From contig NZ_VFOS01000001.1 of assembly GCF_006716265.1 (NCBI RefSeq), forward strand, positions 1,550,001 through 1,614,000: 64,000 nt of DNA, written 5' to 3'. Made by a program: the position numbers and the translations under genes. This stretch comes from Rarobacter faecitabidus (GTDB taxonomy: Bacteria; Actinomycetota; Actinomycetes; Actinomycetales; Cellulomonadaceae). Shown here in pieces: positions 20,312 to 28,866 of this stretch (position 1 is the stretch's first letter; each line of letters starts with the position of its first letter). The notes beneath the pieces are model-generated. The model had not been told where the DNA came from and did no database searches. It was given only the letters and a program-made list of their open reading frames with translations.

Positions 20312-20448
20312 CGGTTAGATCGTACTCGCCTGGCGTCGCCTGATGCGACCACACGACCGTGTGCCGATACGCCTCTGCCTACGGACGTCGATGATGCACA
20401 CCTGGACGCATCCAAACCCCAAACTGGCAGGAATACGGGCCCGGCTGG

Positions 20449-23031
20449 TCAGCGCGCCTTCGGCTTTGCCTTGACGACTCGTAGTTTGAGTGATTTCTTC
20501 GCGCTGGCGGCTTTCGCTGTCCGTGAGCCGCTGAACTTCGTGGTGATCCTGTAACCGCCCTTGCGAAGTTTCGGAAGCATGATGGTCAGCCGGCCGTTGT
20601 TCTTGACTCTAAGTCTCTTGGTGACTTTCTTCTTCCCGACCTTGACCGTGATCGTGCCTGTGGGACGCGTCGCGTTCTTGGTCTGGACGCGGATGATGAC
20701 GTGTGCCCGAGTACGAGTGGTCACGGTCTTTCGCTTCAGCTTGGCCGTGACTCTAGCGGTCGCCTTTACAACGTTGCCACTGTTGTTGCCGGGCTGAGTC
20801 GGTGTGCCGCCAGCCTTGTCCGACCCACCGCCGGCTGACGGCTGACCTGGTGGTCTAATCGGAGGTATGGTGGCCGGATCAATGGAGATCGTGAATCCCG
20901 CGGATGCTGAGTCGAGAACGTTCGTCGCAGTCACGGTGAAGGCGTACGTTCCCGCATTCGTGGGGGTTCCGACGATCCTGCGGTCTGGAGTCAACGCGAG
21001 CCCTGGCGGGAGTTGCCCGGCCGTGATTGCGAGGGTGGGCTGCGGCGTCCCACTCACGACCAATGGCGAGTCGTACGCTGTGCCGACCTGACCTGAGGCG
21101 AGTGTGGCTGCTTGGATTGCGGGAGTTTGGAGCCCATCGGCGACGATTGCGAGGGCGTGATACGCACCACCCGACACGGCGGTCACGAATTTTCCCTGGA
21201 TCCCATCCGTCCCATCCGTTTGCCCGAACTGGTTGGCGCCCCATGCCGTAACCCGACCATCGGACGTCAGCGCGTAGGAGGACGATGCCCCCGCGGCTAC
21301 GGAATTCACCGCCGTGGCATTCAGGGACGTCGGCACGTCCGTTTGCCCGAAGTTGTCCGCTCCCCACGCCGTGACGTGGCCATCGGACGTCAGAGCTAGG
21401 GCGTGGAGGTCGCCAGCCGCGATAGCGATCACGGTCTTCCCCGTGAGGGAGCCGGGCACCTCAAGATTCGCCGCGCTATCGCCCCAGCTGAGAACTCGTC
21501 CATCGGTAGTTAAAGCGAGCGAGAAATCCTGGCCCGCCGCAACAGCGACAACGGATTCATCCGCCAGTTCTGCGGGCGGCACTGCGTTGTCGCCAGCGAC
21601 GCCGTATCCCCAGGTCGTCACCTTGCCGTCCATTGTCACTGCGAGCGAATGGTCCTCTCCCGCGGCTATCGCGGTAACGATCTTGCCATCCAGGGACGCT
21701 GGTACATCGATCTGAGGCCCGCCCTTCGCGCCCCACGCGATGACTTTTCCGTCCGATGTCAGAGCGAGCGAGAACCAACCACCCGCCGCTATCGCACTCA
21801 CTTCCTTGCCGTCTAGGGACTCCGGTACGTCGGTTTGCCCGGCGAAGTCAGAGCCCCACGCGTGGACTTTACCGTCGGAGGTTAACGCCAGCGAGTGAAA
21901 ATACGCGGCGGAGATTGCCGTCACGGTCTTGCCCGCGAGTGAGGCAGGGACGTCCGCCTGACCGTTGAAATCTGCACCCCATGCGGTGAGCTTCCCAGCG
22001 GAAGACAGTGCCATGGAGCCCCGAGGACCAGCGGCAATGACACTGACATGCGAACCGTTCAATCCGGCAGGCACTGCCGTCTGGCCATAGTCGTTATCGC
22101 CCCAGGCGATAACATCCCCATCGGAGGTCAACACCAGGGAGTGATCGCCACTGGCCGCGATACCGCTGATCGTCACGTGCTCAAGTGACGGCGGAACGCT
22201 CGATTGCCCCTTAGCGTCACTGCCCCACGCCATCACTTCCCCATCGGAGGTCAACACCAGGGAGTGATCGACGCCTGCAGCGACCGCAGTGATGGTCTTG
22301 CCACCCAGGGTCTCTGCGACGTCTGCTATGCCGTCGACGATCCAACCCCACGATACGATCTCCCCGCTGTCCAGGAGCGCCATCGAATGGTCGCCCCCGG
22401 CCGCCACTGCCGTCACGGTTCGCCCAGTGAGCGCTGGAGGTGTCTCTGTCTGAGAGCCCCAGGCGATTACGTGACCGTCCGAGGTCAGCGCGAGGGAATG
22501 CGCTTCGCCTGCGGCAACAGCCACGACGGACGTAGTTGCCAATGATTGCGGGACGTCGATCTGACCCGCCGAATCGTCACCCCAGGCAGTAACCTGGCCG
22601 TTCGCCGTCAATGCCAGCGAGTACCAATCACCCGCAGCGACCGCGATTACCGTTTCGCCGGTGAGTTCCGCGGGCACGTCCGTCTGCCCGTAGCGGTTGT
22701 CGCCCCACGCGACGATGCTGCCATCCGCACGAAGCGCCAGATAGTGCCTTAAACCCGCCGCTACAGAGATGAACTCGCCCGATCGAACGGTGGCGGGCAT
22801 GCCACCAAACGGCACCACACGACCACCGAGTATTGACGAGGCGTCCTTCACTTCGGGTGAGATAGCTGTTGTTGCCTGCACAGGGGTTGCCACGGCCCAC
22901 AAGAGTGCCAACGCACTGACGAACGCGACCAGGTACGTCCGGAACGGAGGGTCTACGGCGCGACGAAGACGCACTCCCGCGGGATTGTGATGAAGGTTCA
23001 CCATGGTGCATCCGATCGGCATCGATGACAT
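20449..23031 (-). CDS. Secreted RCC1-repeat protein with C-terminal Ig-like domains
   Basis: An 860-residue protein. A hydrophobic segment (YLVAFVSALALLWAVATPV) followed by QATTA near residue 55 is a signal peptide; the start codon is uncertain because several Met codons precede it. Residues about 80-655 hold 14 RCC1-type repeats of 38-43 residues built on ALTSDGKVTAWG and VPASLxGKTVTAIAAG; the last is partial. Two seven-bladed propellers would use 14 repeats. Then comes a He_PIG-like Ig domain (GTPQPTLAITAGQLPPGLAL) and a very Lys/Arg-rich beta domain ending KAKPKAR. No LPXTG motif or transmembrane tail is seen. The function is unknown; a surface or secreted binding protein is likely. Confidence 0.85.
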   Translation of the reverse strand: MSSMPIGCTMVNLHHNPAGVRLRRAVDPPFRTYLVAFVSALALLWAVATPVQATTAISPEVKDASSILGGRVVPFGGMPATVRSGEFISVAAGLRHYLALRADGSIVAWGDNRYGQTDVPAELTGETVIAVAAGDWYSLALTANGQVTAWGDDSAGQIDVPQSLATTSVVAVAAGEAHSLALTSDGHVIAWGSQTETPPALTGRTVTAVAAGGDHSMALLDSGEIVSWGWIVDGIADVAETLGGKTITAVAAGVDHSLVLTSDGEVMAWGSDAKGQSSVPPSLEHVTISGIAASGDHSLVLTSDGDVIAWGDNDYGQTAVPAGLNGSHVSVIAAGPRGSMALSSAGKLTAWGADFNGQADVPASLAGKTVTAISAAYFHSLALTSDGKVHAWGSDFAGQTDVPESLDGKEVSAIAAGGWFSLALTSDGKVIAWGAKGGPQIDVPASLDGKIVTAIAAGEDHSLAVTMDGKVTTWGYGVAGDNAVPPAELADESVVAVAAGQDFSLALTTDGRVLSWGDSAANLEVPGSLTGKTVIAIAAGDLHALALTSDGHVTAWGADNFGQTDVPTSLNATAVNSVAAGASSSYALTSDGRVTAWGANQFGQTDGTDGIQGKFVTAVSGGAYHALAIVADGLQTPAIQAATLASGQVGTAYDSPLVVSGTPQPTLAITAGQLPPGLALTPDRRIVGTPTNAGTYAFTVTATNVLDSASAGFTISIDPATIPPIRPPGQPSAGGGSDKAGGTPTQPGNNSGNVVKATARVTAKLKRKTVTTRTRAHVIIRVQTKNATRPTGTITVKVGKKKVTKRLRVKNNGRLTIMLPKLRKGGYRITTKFSGSRTAKAASAKKSLKLRVVKAKPKAR

Positions 23032-23211
23032 TGCCTGAACACAAGCAACTGTAGTCCTTAGGATATAAAGACTCGCGGGCAGCCAAAAGCGAAGGTCGGC
23101 ACCAATACATTCGCGGATCCAATGTCGTTCCCGATTGGCGCCGACTCCATCTCATGCGGCCCTGTCGTTCCGACTCGTGGTCACGACGTTCTGCCGGTTC
23201 GTCTGCGGCGT

Positions 23212-23217
23212 TAGATT
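23212..23217 (+). promoter_or_regulatory. -10 hexamer 6 nt before the PLP-enzyme start (leaderless promoter)
   Basis: TAGATT ends 6 nt before the ATG at 23224 and no Shine-Dalgarno sequence is present, so transcription would start at or next to the A of the start codon. The -35 region (TTCTGC, 17 bp upstream) is weak. Confidence 0.45.
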
Positions 23218-23223
23218 GGTCCT

Positions 23224-24357
23224 ATGACTGAACGCGAGCTTGATCCATCGACGATCGTCGTGAGCGCAGGCAGGCCGGACGCGACTCCGGGCGCCCCCGT
23301 GAATCCGCCGGTAGTCCTGAGTTCTACCTATGTCTCGACGGGCACGCCGTCGAGCGACGAGTTGCTGTACACGCGGTGGGACACCGAGACGTGGCATCCC
23401 TTCGAGCAGGCCGTCGCCGAACTCGAACGCGCCGATCTCCCCGGGCTAGTGTTCTCCTCCGGCATGGCGGCGATCTCGGCCGTCATCTCGCTCGTGCCGG
23501 ATGGCGGCACGATCGTGGTGCCGCGCCACGCCTACCACGCCACGCTCATCCTCGCCGAGGAACTCGCGCAGCGGCACGGGGTGACCGTGCGCCAGGTCGA
23601 TGTGGATGACACCGAGCAGGTGGCCACGGCGGTGGTTGGCGCGGACCTCGTCTGGATCGAATCGCCCACCAACCCGATGCTGGAGGTGGCGGATCTGCCC
23701 GTGATCATCGAGGCCGCGCACGCCGCCGGGGCGCTGGTCGCCGTCGACAACACCTTCGCCACCCCGCTGGTCCAGCGCCCGCTCGAATTCGGCGCGGACG
23801 TCGTTGTCCACTCGGTCACCAAGTACCTGGCCGGTCACTCGGACGTGGTGCTCGGATTGGCCCTCACAAGCGACAGCGCACTGCGCGAACGGCTGTGGCA
23901 TCACCGCACGCACCACGGCGCGATCGCCGGGCCGTGGGAGGTGTGGCTCGCCCTGCGCGGCCTGCGTACCCTGGCCCTGCGCGTCGAGCGCGCGCAGGAG
24001 AACGCCCGCGAACTGGCGTTGCGCCTGCAATCGCATGCGAACGTCGTGGAAGTCCGTCACCCGTCCCTGCCCGGCGATGCGGGGCACGAGGTTGCCACCA
24101 GAATCATGCGCGGCTACGGCTCGGTGATCGGTCTGCGGCCGCGCGGCGGGGCTACCGGGGCGGATGCGCTAATCGATGCGCTGAAGGTCTGGATTCCGGC
24201 CACCTCGCTCGGCGGGGTCGAGTCCACGCTGGAGCGCCGCCGCCGCTTCACCTCCGAATCCCCCACCGTGCCCGAGGACTTCATCCGAATGTCCGTGGGC
24301 ATCGAGCACGTCGAGGACCTCTGGGCCGACCTGGCGCAAGGGCTGGATGGGCTCTAG
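23224..24357 (+). CDS. Cystathionine gamma-synthase/lyase-like PLP enzyme (Cys/Met metabolism family)
   Basis: A 377-residue trans-sulfuration enzyme of PLP fold type I. Family marks are NPPVVLSSTYVS, the YTRWDTETWHPFEQAVAELE region, LVFSSGMAAISAV, IESPTNPMLEVADL, AVDNTFATPLVQRPLEFGAD and HSVTKYLAGHSDVVLG with PLP lysine K200. The C-terminal SLGGVESTLERRRRF agrees. It would act in gamma-replacement or gamma-elimination of homoserine esters or cystathionine. The Y-x-R tyrosine region is slightly unusual (YTRWDTETW instead of YsRxgNPT), so the exact reaction is open. It is a single-gene unit; a tandem 17-bp duplication lies over its stop codon. Confidence 0.85.
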   Translation: MTERELDPSTIVVSAGRPDATPGAPVNPPVVLSSTYVSTGTPSSDELLYTRWDTETWHPFEQAVAELERADLPGLVFSSGMAAISAVISLVPDGGTIVVPRHAYHATLILAEELAQRHGVTVRQVDVDDTEQVATAVVGADLVWIESPTNPMLEVADLPVIIEAAHAAGALVAVDNTFATPLVQRPLEFGADVVVHSVTKYLAGHSDVVLGLALTSDSALRERLWHHRTHHGAIAGPWEVWLALRGLRTLALRVERAQENARELALRLQSHANVVEVRHPSLPGDAGHEVATRIMRGYGSVIGLRPRGGATGADALIDALKVWIPATSLGGVESTLERRRRFTSESPTVPEDFIRMSVGIEHVEDLWADLAQGLDGL

Positions 24358-24373
24358 GGCTGGACCGGCTCTA
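24340..24373. repeat. 17-bp tandem duplication across a stop codon
   Basis: GGGCTGGATGGGCTCTA (24340-24356) is followed at once by GGGCTGGACCGGCTCTA (24357-24373), differing at two bases. The first copy encodes the last residues of the PLP enzyme with its TAG stop; the second is a non-coding echo with another TAG. Confidence 0.8.
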
Positions 24374-24460
24374 GGGCGCAGGAAACCCGGCTGCCCCCAT
24401 AAAATGCCAAACTAGCGGGCGGGAAACTCACTACTCCGTGCCGGGTTAAGCGACCGATCC

Positions 24461-24535
24461 GCATCGCGTGCGGGATTTTCATTCGAATGCGGCCTCTCAA
24501 ACCGCGGCATACGAACGAAACCCGAGCAAACGATG
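24461..24535. repeat. Palindromic intergenic repeat, copy 1
   Basis: This 75-bp block begins GCATCGCGTGCGGGATTTTC and ends CCGAGCAAACGATG. It aligns without gaps to 24641-24715, 180 bp away. It folds as a long imperfect hairpin: CATCG pairs with CGATG at the base and TTCGAATGC with GCATACGAA near the loop, with one mismatch. It is not coding. Confidence 0.75.
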
Positions 24536-24592
24536 ATCGAGAGTCAGCGAAAGACCACGGTGCGGAATTCATCCGATCGCACGAGTGATCCA

Positions 24593-24626
24593 CTTTTCCG
24601 CATCACGCAACTTTGATGCGGAAAAG
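24593..24626. repeat. Perfect 13-bp stem hairpin between the two repeat copies
   Basis: CTTTTCCGCATCA (24593-24605) and TGATGCGGAAAAG (24614-24626) are perfectly complementary around an 8-nt loop. There is no T-tract in either direction, so a Rho-independent terminator is not well supported. Confidence 0.7.
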
Positions 24627-24640
24627 CGCATCCTTATGAA

Positions 24641-24715
24641 GCATCGCGTGCGCGGTTTTCGTTCGGATGCGGTCACCTAAACCGCAGCATCCGAACACAA
24701 ACCGAGCAAACGATG
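24641..24715. repeat. Palindromic intergenic repeat, copy 2
   Basis: The second 75-bp copy begins GCATCGCGTGCGCGGTTTTC and ends ACCGAGCAAACGATG. Here the inner arm GTTCGGATGC (24660-24669) pairs perfectly with GCATCCGAAC, and GGTTT pairs with AAACC outside it. The hairpin is therefore better than in copy 1, while the overall shape is the same. Confidence 0.75.
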
Positions 24716-24730
24716 GCGCGGCCCCGGATC

Positions 24731-24763
24731 GGCGCCAGTGACAGTGACAGTGACAGTGGCGCC
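24731..24763. repeat. Hairpin with an AGTGAC microsatellite at the gpsA 3' end
   Basis: GGCGCCA (24731-24737) and TGGCGCC (24757-24763) enclose about three tandem copies of the hexamer GTGACA. The hairpin ends 1 bp from the gpsA stop codon (minus strand), so it could protect or terminate the leuCD-plsC-gpsA transcript, although no T-run follows. Confidence 0.55.
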
Positions 24764-24764
24764 G

Positions 24765-25763
24765 CTAGAGCCCTTCGGTCTTGCGGGGCCGGCTCAGCAA
24801 CTTCGATGCCATCTCGGTGACCGACTGCCCCTCGTGCAACACGCCCACCACGGCCTCGGTGATCGGCATCTCGACGCCAACAGTGCGAGCCAGCGCGAGC
24901 ACCGATCGGGAAGATTTCACCGCCTCGGCGGTTCCGCGAGTCGCGACGATGGCCTCGTCCAACGTCTTACCCTGCCCGATGTGCCGCCCGAGCGTGTGGT
25001 TGCGCGACGACGGGGAGGCGCAGGTGGCGACCAGGTCGCCCATGCCTGCCAGGCCAGCGAAGGTCTCGGCCTGGGCGCCGAGCGCGAGCCCGAGCCGCGT
25101 GATCTCGACCAGGCCGCGCGTGATGACCGTCGCGGTCGTGTTGTAGCCCATCCCCTGGCCCTGGGCGATGCCCACGGCCAGCGCGATGATGTTCTTGACC
25201 GCGCCGCACAGCTCGACCCCGACGACATCGGGATTCGTGTAGGGGCGGAAGTAGTCGCACGAGCAGGCCTCGGCCACGAGGGCCGCGGTCGCCTCGTCGG
25301 TGGACGAGACCACCGTCGCCGTCGGCTGATGCGCCGCGATCTCGCCCGCGAGGTTCGGACCGGACACGACGGCGACGCGACTCAGCGGGATGCCCAGCGC
25401 CTCCGCGACAACATCGCTCATGCGCTTGTCCGTGCCGAGCTCGACGCCCTTCATCAGGGACACGGCGACCGCATCAGGATCGAGGTACTCCGCGAGCGGT
25501 TCGAGCACCGCACGCGCGCTCTGCGAGGGGATCGCGACGACCACGATCTTGGCGCCCGAGAGCGCGTCGCGCGCGCTCGTCGTCCCGCTCACCCCCGCCG
25601 GCAGCGTGATGCCGGGCAGGTACTTGTCGTTGCGGCGCATCGTCGTGATCTGCTCGGCCACGATCTCATCGCGCCCCCAGAGACGAACCCGGCAGCCGGA
25701 ATCGGCCAGCACCGCCGAGAACGTGGTTCCCCACGCGCCCGACCCGAGAACTGCAGCAATCAT
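24765..25763 (-). CDS. gpsA: NAD(P)H-dependent glycerol-3-phosphate dehydrogenase
   Basis: A 332-residue enzyme that reduces dihydroxyacetone phosphate to sn-glycerol-3-P for phospholipid synthesis. The N-terminal Rossmann motif is VLGSGAWGTTFSAVLADSG. VSLMKGVELGTDKRMSDV, VVSGPNLAGEIA and the catalytic-lysine region VELCGAVKNIIALAVGIAQG are all present, as is LAGMGDLVATCASPSSRNH. The start codon overlaps the plsC stop (ATGA), coupling the first two steps of phosphatidate synthesis. Length is standard. Confidence 0.95.
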   Translation of the reverse strand: MIAAVLGSGAWGTTFSAVLADSGCRVRLWGRDEIVAEQITTMRRNDKYLPGITLPAGVSGTTSARDALSGAKIVVVAIPSQSARAVLEPLAEYLDPDAVAVSLMKGVELGTDKRMSDVVAEALGIPLSRVAVVSGPNLAGEIAAHQPTATVVSSTDEATAALVAEACSCDYFRPYTNPDVVGVELCGAVKNIIALAVGIAQGQGMGYNTTATVITRGLVEITRLGLALGAQAETFAGLAGMGDLVATCASPSSRNHTLGRHIGQGKTLDEAIVATRGTAEAVKSSRSVLALARTVGVEMPITEAVVGVLHEGQSVTEMASKLLSRPRKTEGL

Positions 25764-26500
25764 TGCTTCTCCTTGGACGAGTTCTTCGCCGAGCCGGGAC
25801 TGTACAACTGCTCGGGAGCCGTCTCGCCGCGCAGATCGGCGACGCCATCCGCGATCGCGCGCATGATGCGTGACGTCGCCTCCTGCAGCACACTCGCGGT
25901 GATCGGCTGGTCGCGCAGGTCATCGAGGTTGACCGGCTGGCCGGTGTGCACCTGGACCGTCTTACGCGGGATCAGCCGCAGCAGTTTGCCGTGCTGTTTG
26001 AAGATCCGCTGCACGCCCCACTGCGAGATCGGGATGACCGGCGCGCCGGACGTGAGCGCGAGGCGCGCCACGCCAGTCTTGCCCGCCATCGGCCACAGTT
26101 CGGGGTCCTTGGTGAGGGTCCCCTCGGGGAAGATCAGCACCGTTTCGCCCGCCTCGAGCGCGTTCTGCGCCGCCACGAGGGAGTCGGACGAGTTCCGCGT
26201 TCCGCGCGAGACCGGAATCATCTTCGTGCCGCGTAGGAAGGCCCCGAGCAACGGCACCTTCCACAGTGAGTCCTTGGCCATGATCTTGGGCGCAACGCCG
26301 TGATCGTGTAGGTAGTGCGTGGTCGTCACCGGGTCGAAGCCACTCATGTGGTTCGCCGCGGCAATGAAGCCACCGGACTTGGGGATGTTCTCGCCGCCGG
26401 TCCACTCACGCTTGGTGAGCGCCATGAGCCCTGGTCGCAGGAGTGCGACCAGGGCACGGTATGTTGGCGTGATCCCTCGTACAGGTCGAGTTCTCGGCAT
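25760..26500 (-). CDS. plsC: 1-acyl-sn-glycerol-3-phosphate acyltransferase (PlsC family)
   Basis: A 246-residue membrane-associated acyltransferase. The catalytic HX4D motif is seen in AANHMSGFDP, the substrate motif in IFPEGTLTKDPEL, and GAPVIPISQWG is the conserved third block. It transfers an acyl group to lysophosphatidate. The gene starts 7 bp after the leuD stop and overlaps gpsA by 4 bp. The leuC-leuD-plsC-gpsA order is common in actinobacteria, often with murA between leuD and plsC; murA is absent here. Confidence 0.9.
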   Translation of the reverse strand: MPRTRPVRGITPTYRALVALLRPGLMALTKREWTGGENIPKSGGFIAAANHMSGFDPVTTTHYLHDHGVAPKIMAKDSLWKVPLLGAFLRGTKMIPVSRGTRNSSDSLVAAQNALEAGETVLIFPEGTLTKDPELWPMAGKTGVARLALTSGAPVIPISQWGVQRIFKQHGKLLRLIPRKTVQVHTGQPVNLDDLRDQPITASVLQEATSRIMRAIADGVADLRGETAPEQLYSPGSAKNSSKEKQ

Positions 26501-26507
26501 GGTCGTA

Positions 26508-27143
26508 TTAGACCGGACGCGCAGCTTCGATGTCGACCTTGGGCAAGTGCTTGGCGGGCAGGGTCTTCGGCTTGAACGACGGCCGGTTCGCCTCGAAGGC
26601 CGTGATCTCCTCTTCGTGCTGGAGGGTCAGACCGATGTCGTCCAGGCCCTCCATCAGGCGCCAGCGCGTGTAGTCATCGATGTTGAACGGCACGGTCACG
26701 TCATCGGCGGTCGCGACGCGCTCGCCGAGGTCCACCGTGATGCTCGTACCCGGCTTGGTCTCCAGGATCTTCCAGAGCAACTCGATGTCTTCCTGAGCCA
26801 TCTGGCCTGCAAGCAGGCCCTGCTTGCCGGAGTTACCGCGGAAGATGTCCGCGAAGCGCGAGGCGAAGACTACCTTGAAGCCGTAGTCCTTGAGCGCCCA
26901 CACGGCGTGCTCGCGGGACGAGCCGGTCCCGAAGTCGGGGCCGGCGACGAGCACGGAGCCAGCGCGGTAGGCGTCCTGGTTCAGGACAAACTCCGGGTCG
27001 CTGCGCCATGCCGCGAAGAGAGCATCCTCGAAGCCGGTACGCGTCACGCGCTTGAGGTATACCGCCGGAATGATCTGGTCGGTGTCGACGTTTCCGCGAC
27101 GCAGCGGAACGCCAATTCCGGTGTGAGTGGTGAACTTCTCCAT
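26508..27143 (-). CDS. leuD: 3-isopropylmalate dehydratase small subunit
   Basis: A 211-residue swivel-domain subunit of isopropylmalate isomerase. Marks are [44 protein letters not shown] and the late [20 protein letters not shown]. It pairs with LeuC to isomerise 2- to 3-isopropylmalate in leucine synthesis. AGGAGA precedes the start, 20 bp after the leuC stop. Length is normal. Confidence 0.95.
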   Translation of the reverse strand: MEKFTTHTGIGVPLRRGNVDTDQIIPAVYLKRVTRTGFEDALFAAWRSDPEFVLNQDAYRAGSVLVAGPDFGTGSSREHAVWALKDYGFKVVFASRFADIFRGNSGKQGLLAGQMAQEDIELLWKILETKPGTSITVDLGERVATADDVTVPFNIDDYTRWRLMEGLDDIGLTLQHEEEITAFEANRPSFKPKTLPAKHLPKVDIEAARPV

Positions 27144-27163
27144 GATTAAAGTCTCCTAAATCC

Positions 27164-28657
27164 CTAGACCTGAACGATCAGGTTCGGGTCCAGCGGCGCG
27201 AGCGGCGAGCCGTCGATAGAGTCGATGTCGAGGTCAGCGAAAGCGGGGTCCGTGGCGGCCAGGTCGGCAACTGACGACAGCGTTCCGCGGATCGCCGTCG
27301 CCGCGGCGACCAGCGGCGAGACGAGGTGCGTGCGCCCCCCCTTGCCCTGGCGGCCTTCGAAGTTGCGGTTCGAGGTCGACGCGCTGCGCTCCCCTGGAGC
27401 CAGCTGGTCGGGGTTCATTCCAAGGCACATCGAGCAACCGGCGTTGCGCCATTCGGCTCCGAAGTCCTTGAAGATCCGATCCAGCCCCTCCGCCTCGGCC
27501 TGCAGGCGGACGCGAGCAGAGGCCGGAACCACGAGGACGCGGACATCGTCCGACTTCTTGTGGCCCTTGATGACCTTGGCGATGGAACGCAGGTCCTCGA
27601 TGCGCCCGTTGGTGCACGATCCCATGAAGACCGTGTCGACCTTGATTTCGCGCAGCGGCTGACCCGGGGTCAGGCCCATGTACTCGATTGCGCGCTCGGC
27701 GGCGACCCGCTCGTTCTCGTCAGCAATCTCCTCTGGAACCGGGATCGTAGCGCTCAGGGGCAGGCCCTGACCAGGGTTCGTGCCCCAGGTGACGAACGGT
27801 TCGAGGTCCGAGGCGTTCAGGTCGACCTCGACGTCGAAGACGGCGTCATCGTCCGTCTTGAGCGTCCGCCAGTACTCGACCGCGGCGTCCCAGTCCTCAC
27901 CCTCGGGTGCGTGCGGGCGGCCCTTGATGTACTCGAACGTGATGTCGTCCGGGGCGATCATTCCCGCGCGCGCGCCCGCCTCGATCGACATGTTGCAGAT
28001 CGTCATGCGGGCTTCCATCGAGAGCTTGCGGATCGCATCGCCGCGGTACTCGAGCACGTAGCCCGCACCGCCGCCGGTGCCGATCTTCGCGATGATCGCG
28101 AGGATGATGTCCTTGCTGGTGGTGCCCGGAGGCAGCTCGCCGTTGACGTTGATCGCCATGGTCTTGAACTGCTGCAGCGGCAGCGTCTGGGTCGCGAGCA
28201 CGTGCTCGACCTCGGAGGTGCCGATACCGAACGCGAGACCGCCGAAGGCGCCGTGGGTCGAGGTGTGCGAGTCGCCGCAGACCACCGTCATGCCGGGCTG
28301 GGTCAGACCGAGCTGCGGACCGACCTGGTGAACGATGCCCTGGTCCGCGTCGCCCAGGGAGTGGATGCGAACGCCGAATTCCTTCGCATTATTGCGAAGA
28401 GTGTCGATCTGCGTGCGGCTCGTAAGATCCGCGATCGGCAGGTCGATGTCGAGCGTCGGGGTGTTGTGGTCCTCCGTCGCCATGGTGAGCTCCGGACGGC
28501 GCACCTGGCGTCCGGCGAGGCGGAGGCCCTCGAATGCCTGCGGGCTCGTCACCTCGTGGCACAGGTGTAGGTCAATGTAGAGCAGGTCGGGCTCACCGTT
28601 GGTACCTCGTCGAACCAGGTGATCGTTCCAGACCTTTTCCGCCAGCGTGCCGGCCAT
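27164..28657 (-). CDS. leuC: 3-isopropylmalate dehydratase large subunit
   Basis: A 497-residue aconitase-family subunit carrying the [4Fe-4S] cluster. It starts [17 protein letters not shown] at the ATG preceded by GAGAGGA; a longer frame reaching 28693 lacks such a site. Seen are [29 protein letters not shown] and [11 protein letters not shown], which hold the three cluster cysteines. It works with LeuD. The divergent IclR-type regulator gene lies 209 bp away and is the obvious candidate controller. Confidence 0.95.
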   Translation of the reverse strand: MAGTLAEKVWNDHLVRRGTNGEPDLLYIDLHLCHEVTSPQAFEGLRLAGRQVRRPELTMATEDHNTPTLDIDLPIADLTSRTQIDTLRNNAKEFGVRIHSLGDADQGIVHQVGPQLGLTQPGMTVVCGDSHTSTHGAFGGLAFGIGTSEVEHVLATQTLPLQQFKTMAINVNGELPPGTTSKDIILAIIAKIGTGGGAGYVLEYRGDAIRKLSMEARMTICNMSIEAGARAGMIAPDDITFEYIKGRPHAPEGEDWDAAVEYWRTLKTDDDAVFDVEVDLNASDLEPFVTWGTNPGQGLPLSATIPVPEEIADENERVAAERAIEYMGLTPGQPLREIKVDTVFMGSCTNGRIEDLRSIAKVIKGHKKSDDVRVLVVPASARVRLQAEAEGLDRIFKDFGAEWRNAGCSMCLGMNPDQLAPGERSASTSNRNFEGRQGKGGRTHLVSPLVAAATAIRGTLSSVADLAATDPAFADLDIDSIDGSPLAPLDPNLIVQV

Positions 28658-28777
28658 TGTCGTCCTCTCGCATTTATTGCTGACGCCCATCACGTTTTCG
28701 CGCGTGACGGACGGCGGTCACTCGGTGACCTGGGGGGTCTCATGCTGCGCCCAAACGGGCGGTGTAAAACAGCATTC

Positions 28778-28789
28778 TCTCACTGAAAG
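28778..28789 (-). promoter_or_regulatory. Candidate LtbR-like site in the leuC-ltbR intergenic region
   Basis: CTTTCAGTGAGA on the minus strand matches 9 of 12 positions of the LtbR motif CAYATAGTGRGA recalled from Corynebacterium glutamicum. It lies between the divergent leuC and ltbR genes. The match is moderate and rests on a consensus quoted from memory. Confidence 0.35.
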
Positions 28790-28866
28790 TCGTCGAAAAG
28801 TTGCCTCGTAAAACGAGAATGTGGACATCTGTTGCATCTCGAAGTGCGAGACGGCAATATCGACCT

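Larger units (their letters stand above)
24358..24764. other. 407-bp gene-free region with palindromic repeats
   Basis: No credible coding frame is present between the convergent ends of the PLP enzyme gene and gpsA. The stretch holds two 75-bp palindromic repeat copies, a perfect 13-bp stem hairpin between them and a hairpin beside the gpsA stop. These are listed separately. The shared words GATGCGG and CCGCATC recur through the region. Confidence 0.75.

Noticed and set aside
24593-24626. 13-bp hairpin as a Rho-independent terminator for the PLP enzyme gene or gpsA
   Set aside because: No T-tract on either side and more than 120 bp from both stop codons; it fits better as part of the repeat block.
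28716-28730. GGTCAC-TCG-GTGACC as a CRP/GlxR site
   Set aside because: The half-sites are in the opposite order and spacing to TGTGA-N6-TCACA; it is only a generic palindrome.
28689-28742. Short ATG frame in the leuC leader as a leucine attenuator peptide
   Set aside because: The 17-codon frame contains no Leu codons (Arg/Pro/Ser-rich), and no antiterminator/terminator pair was seen.
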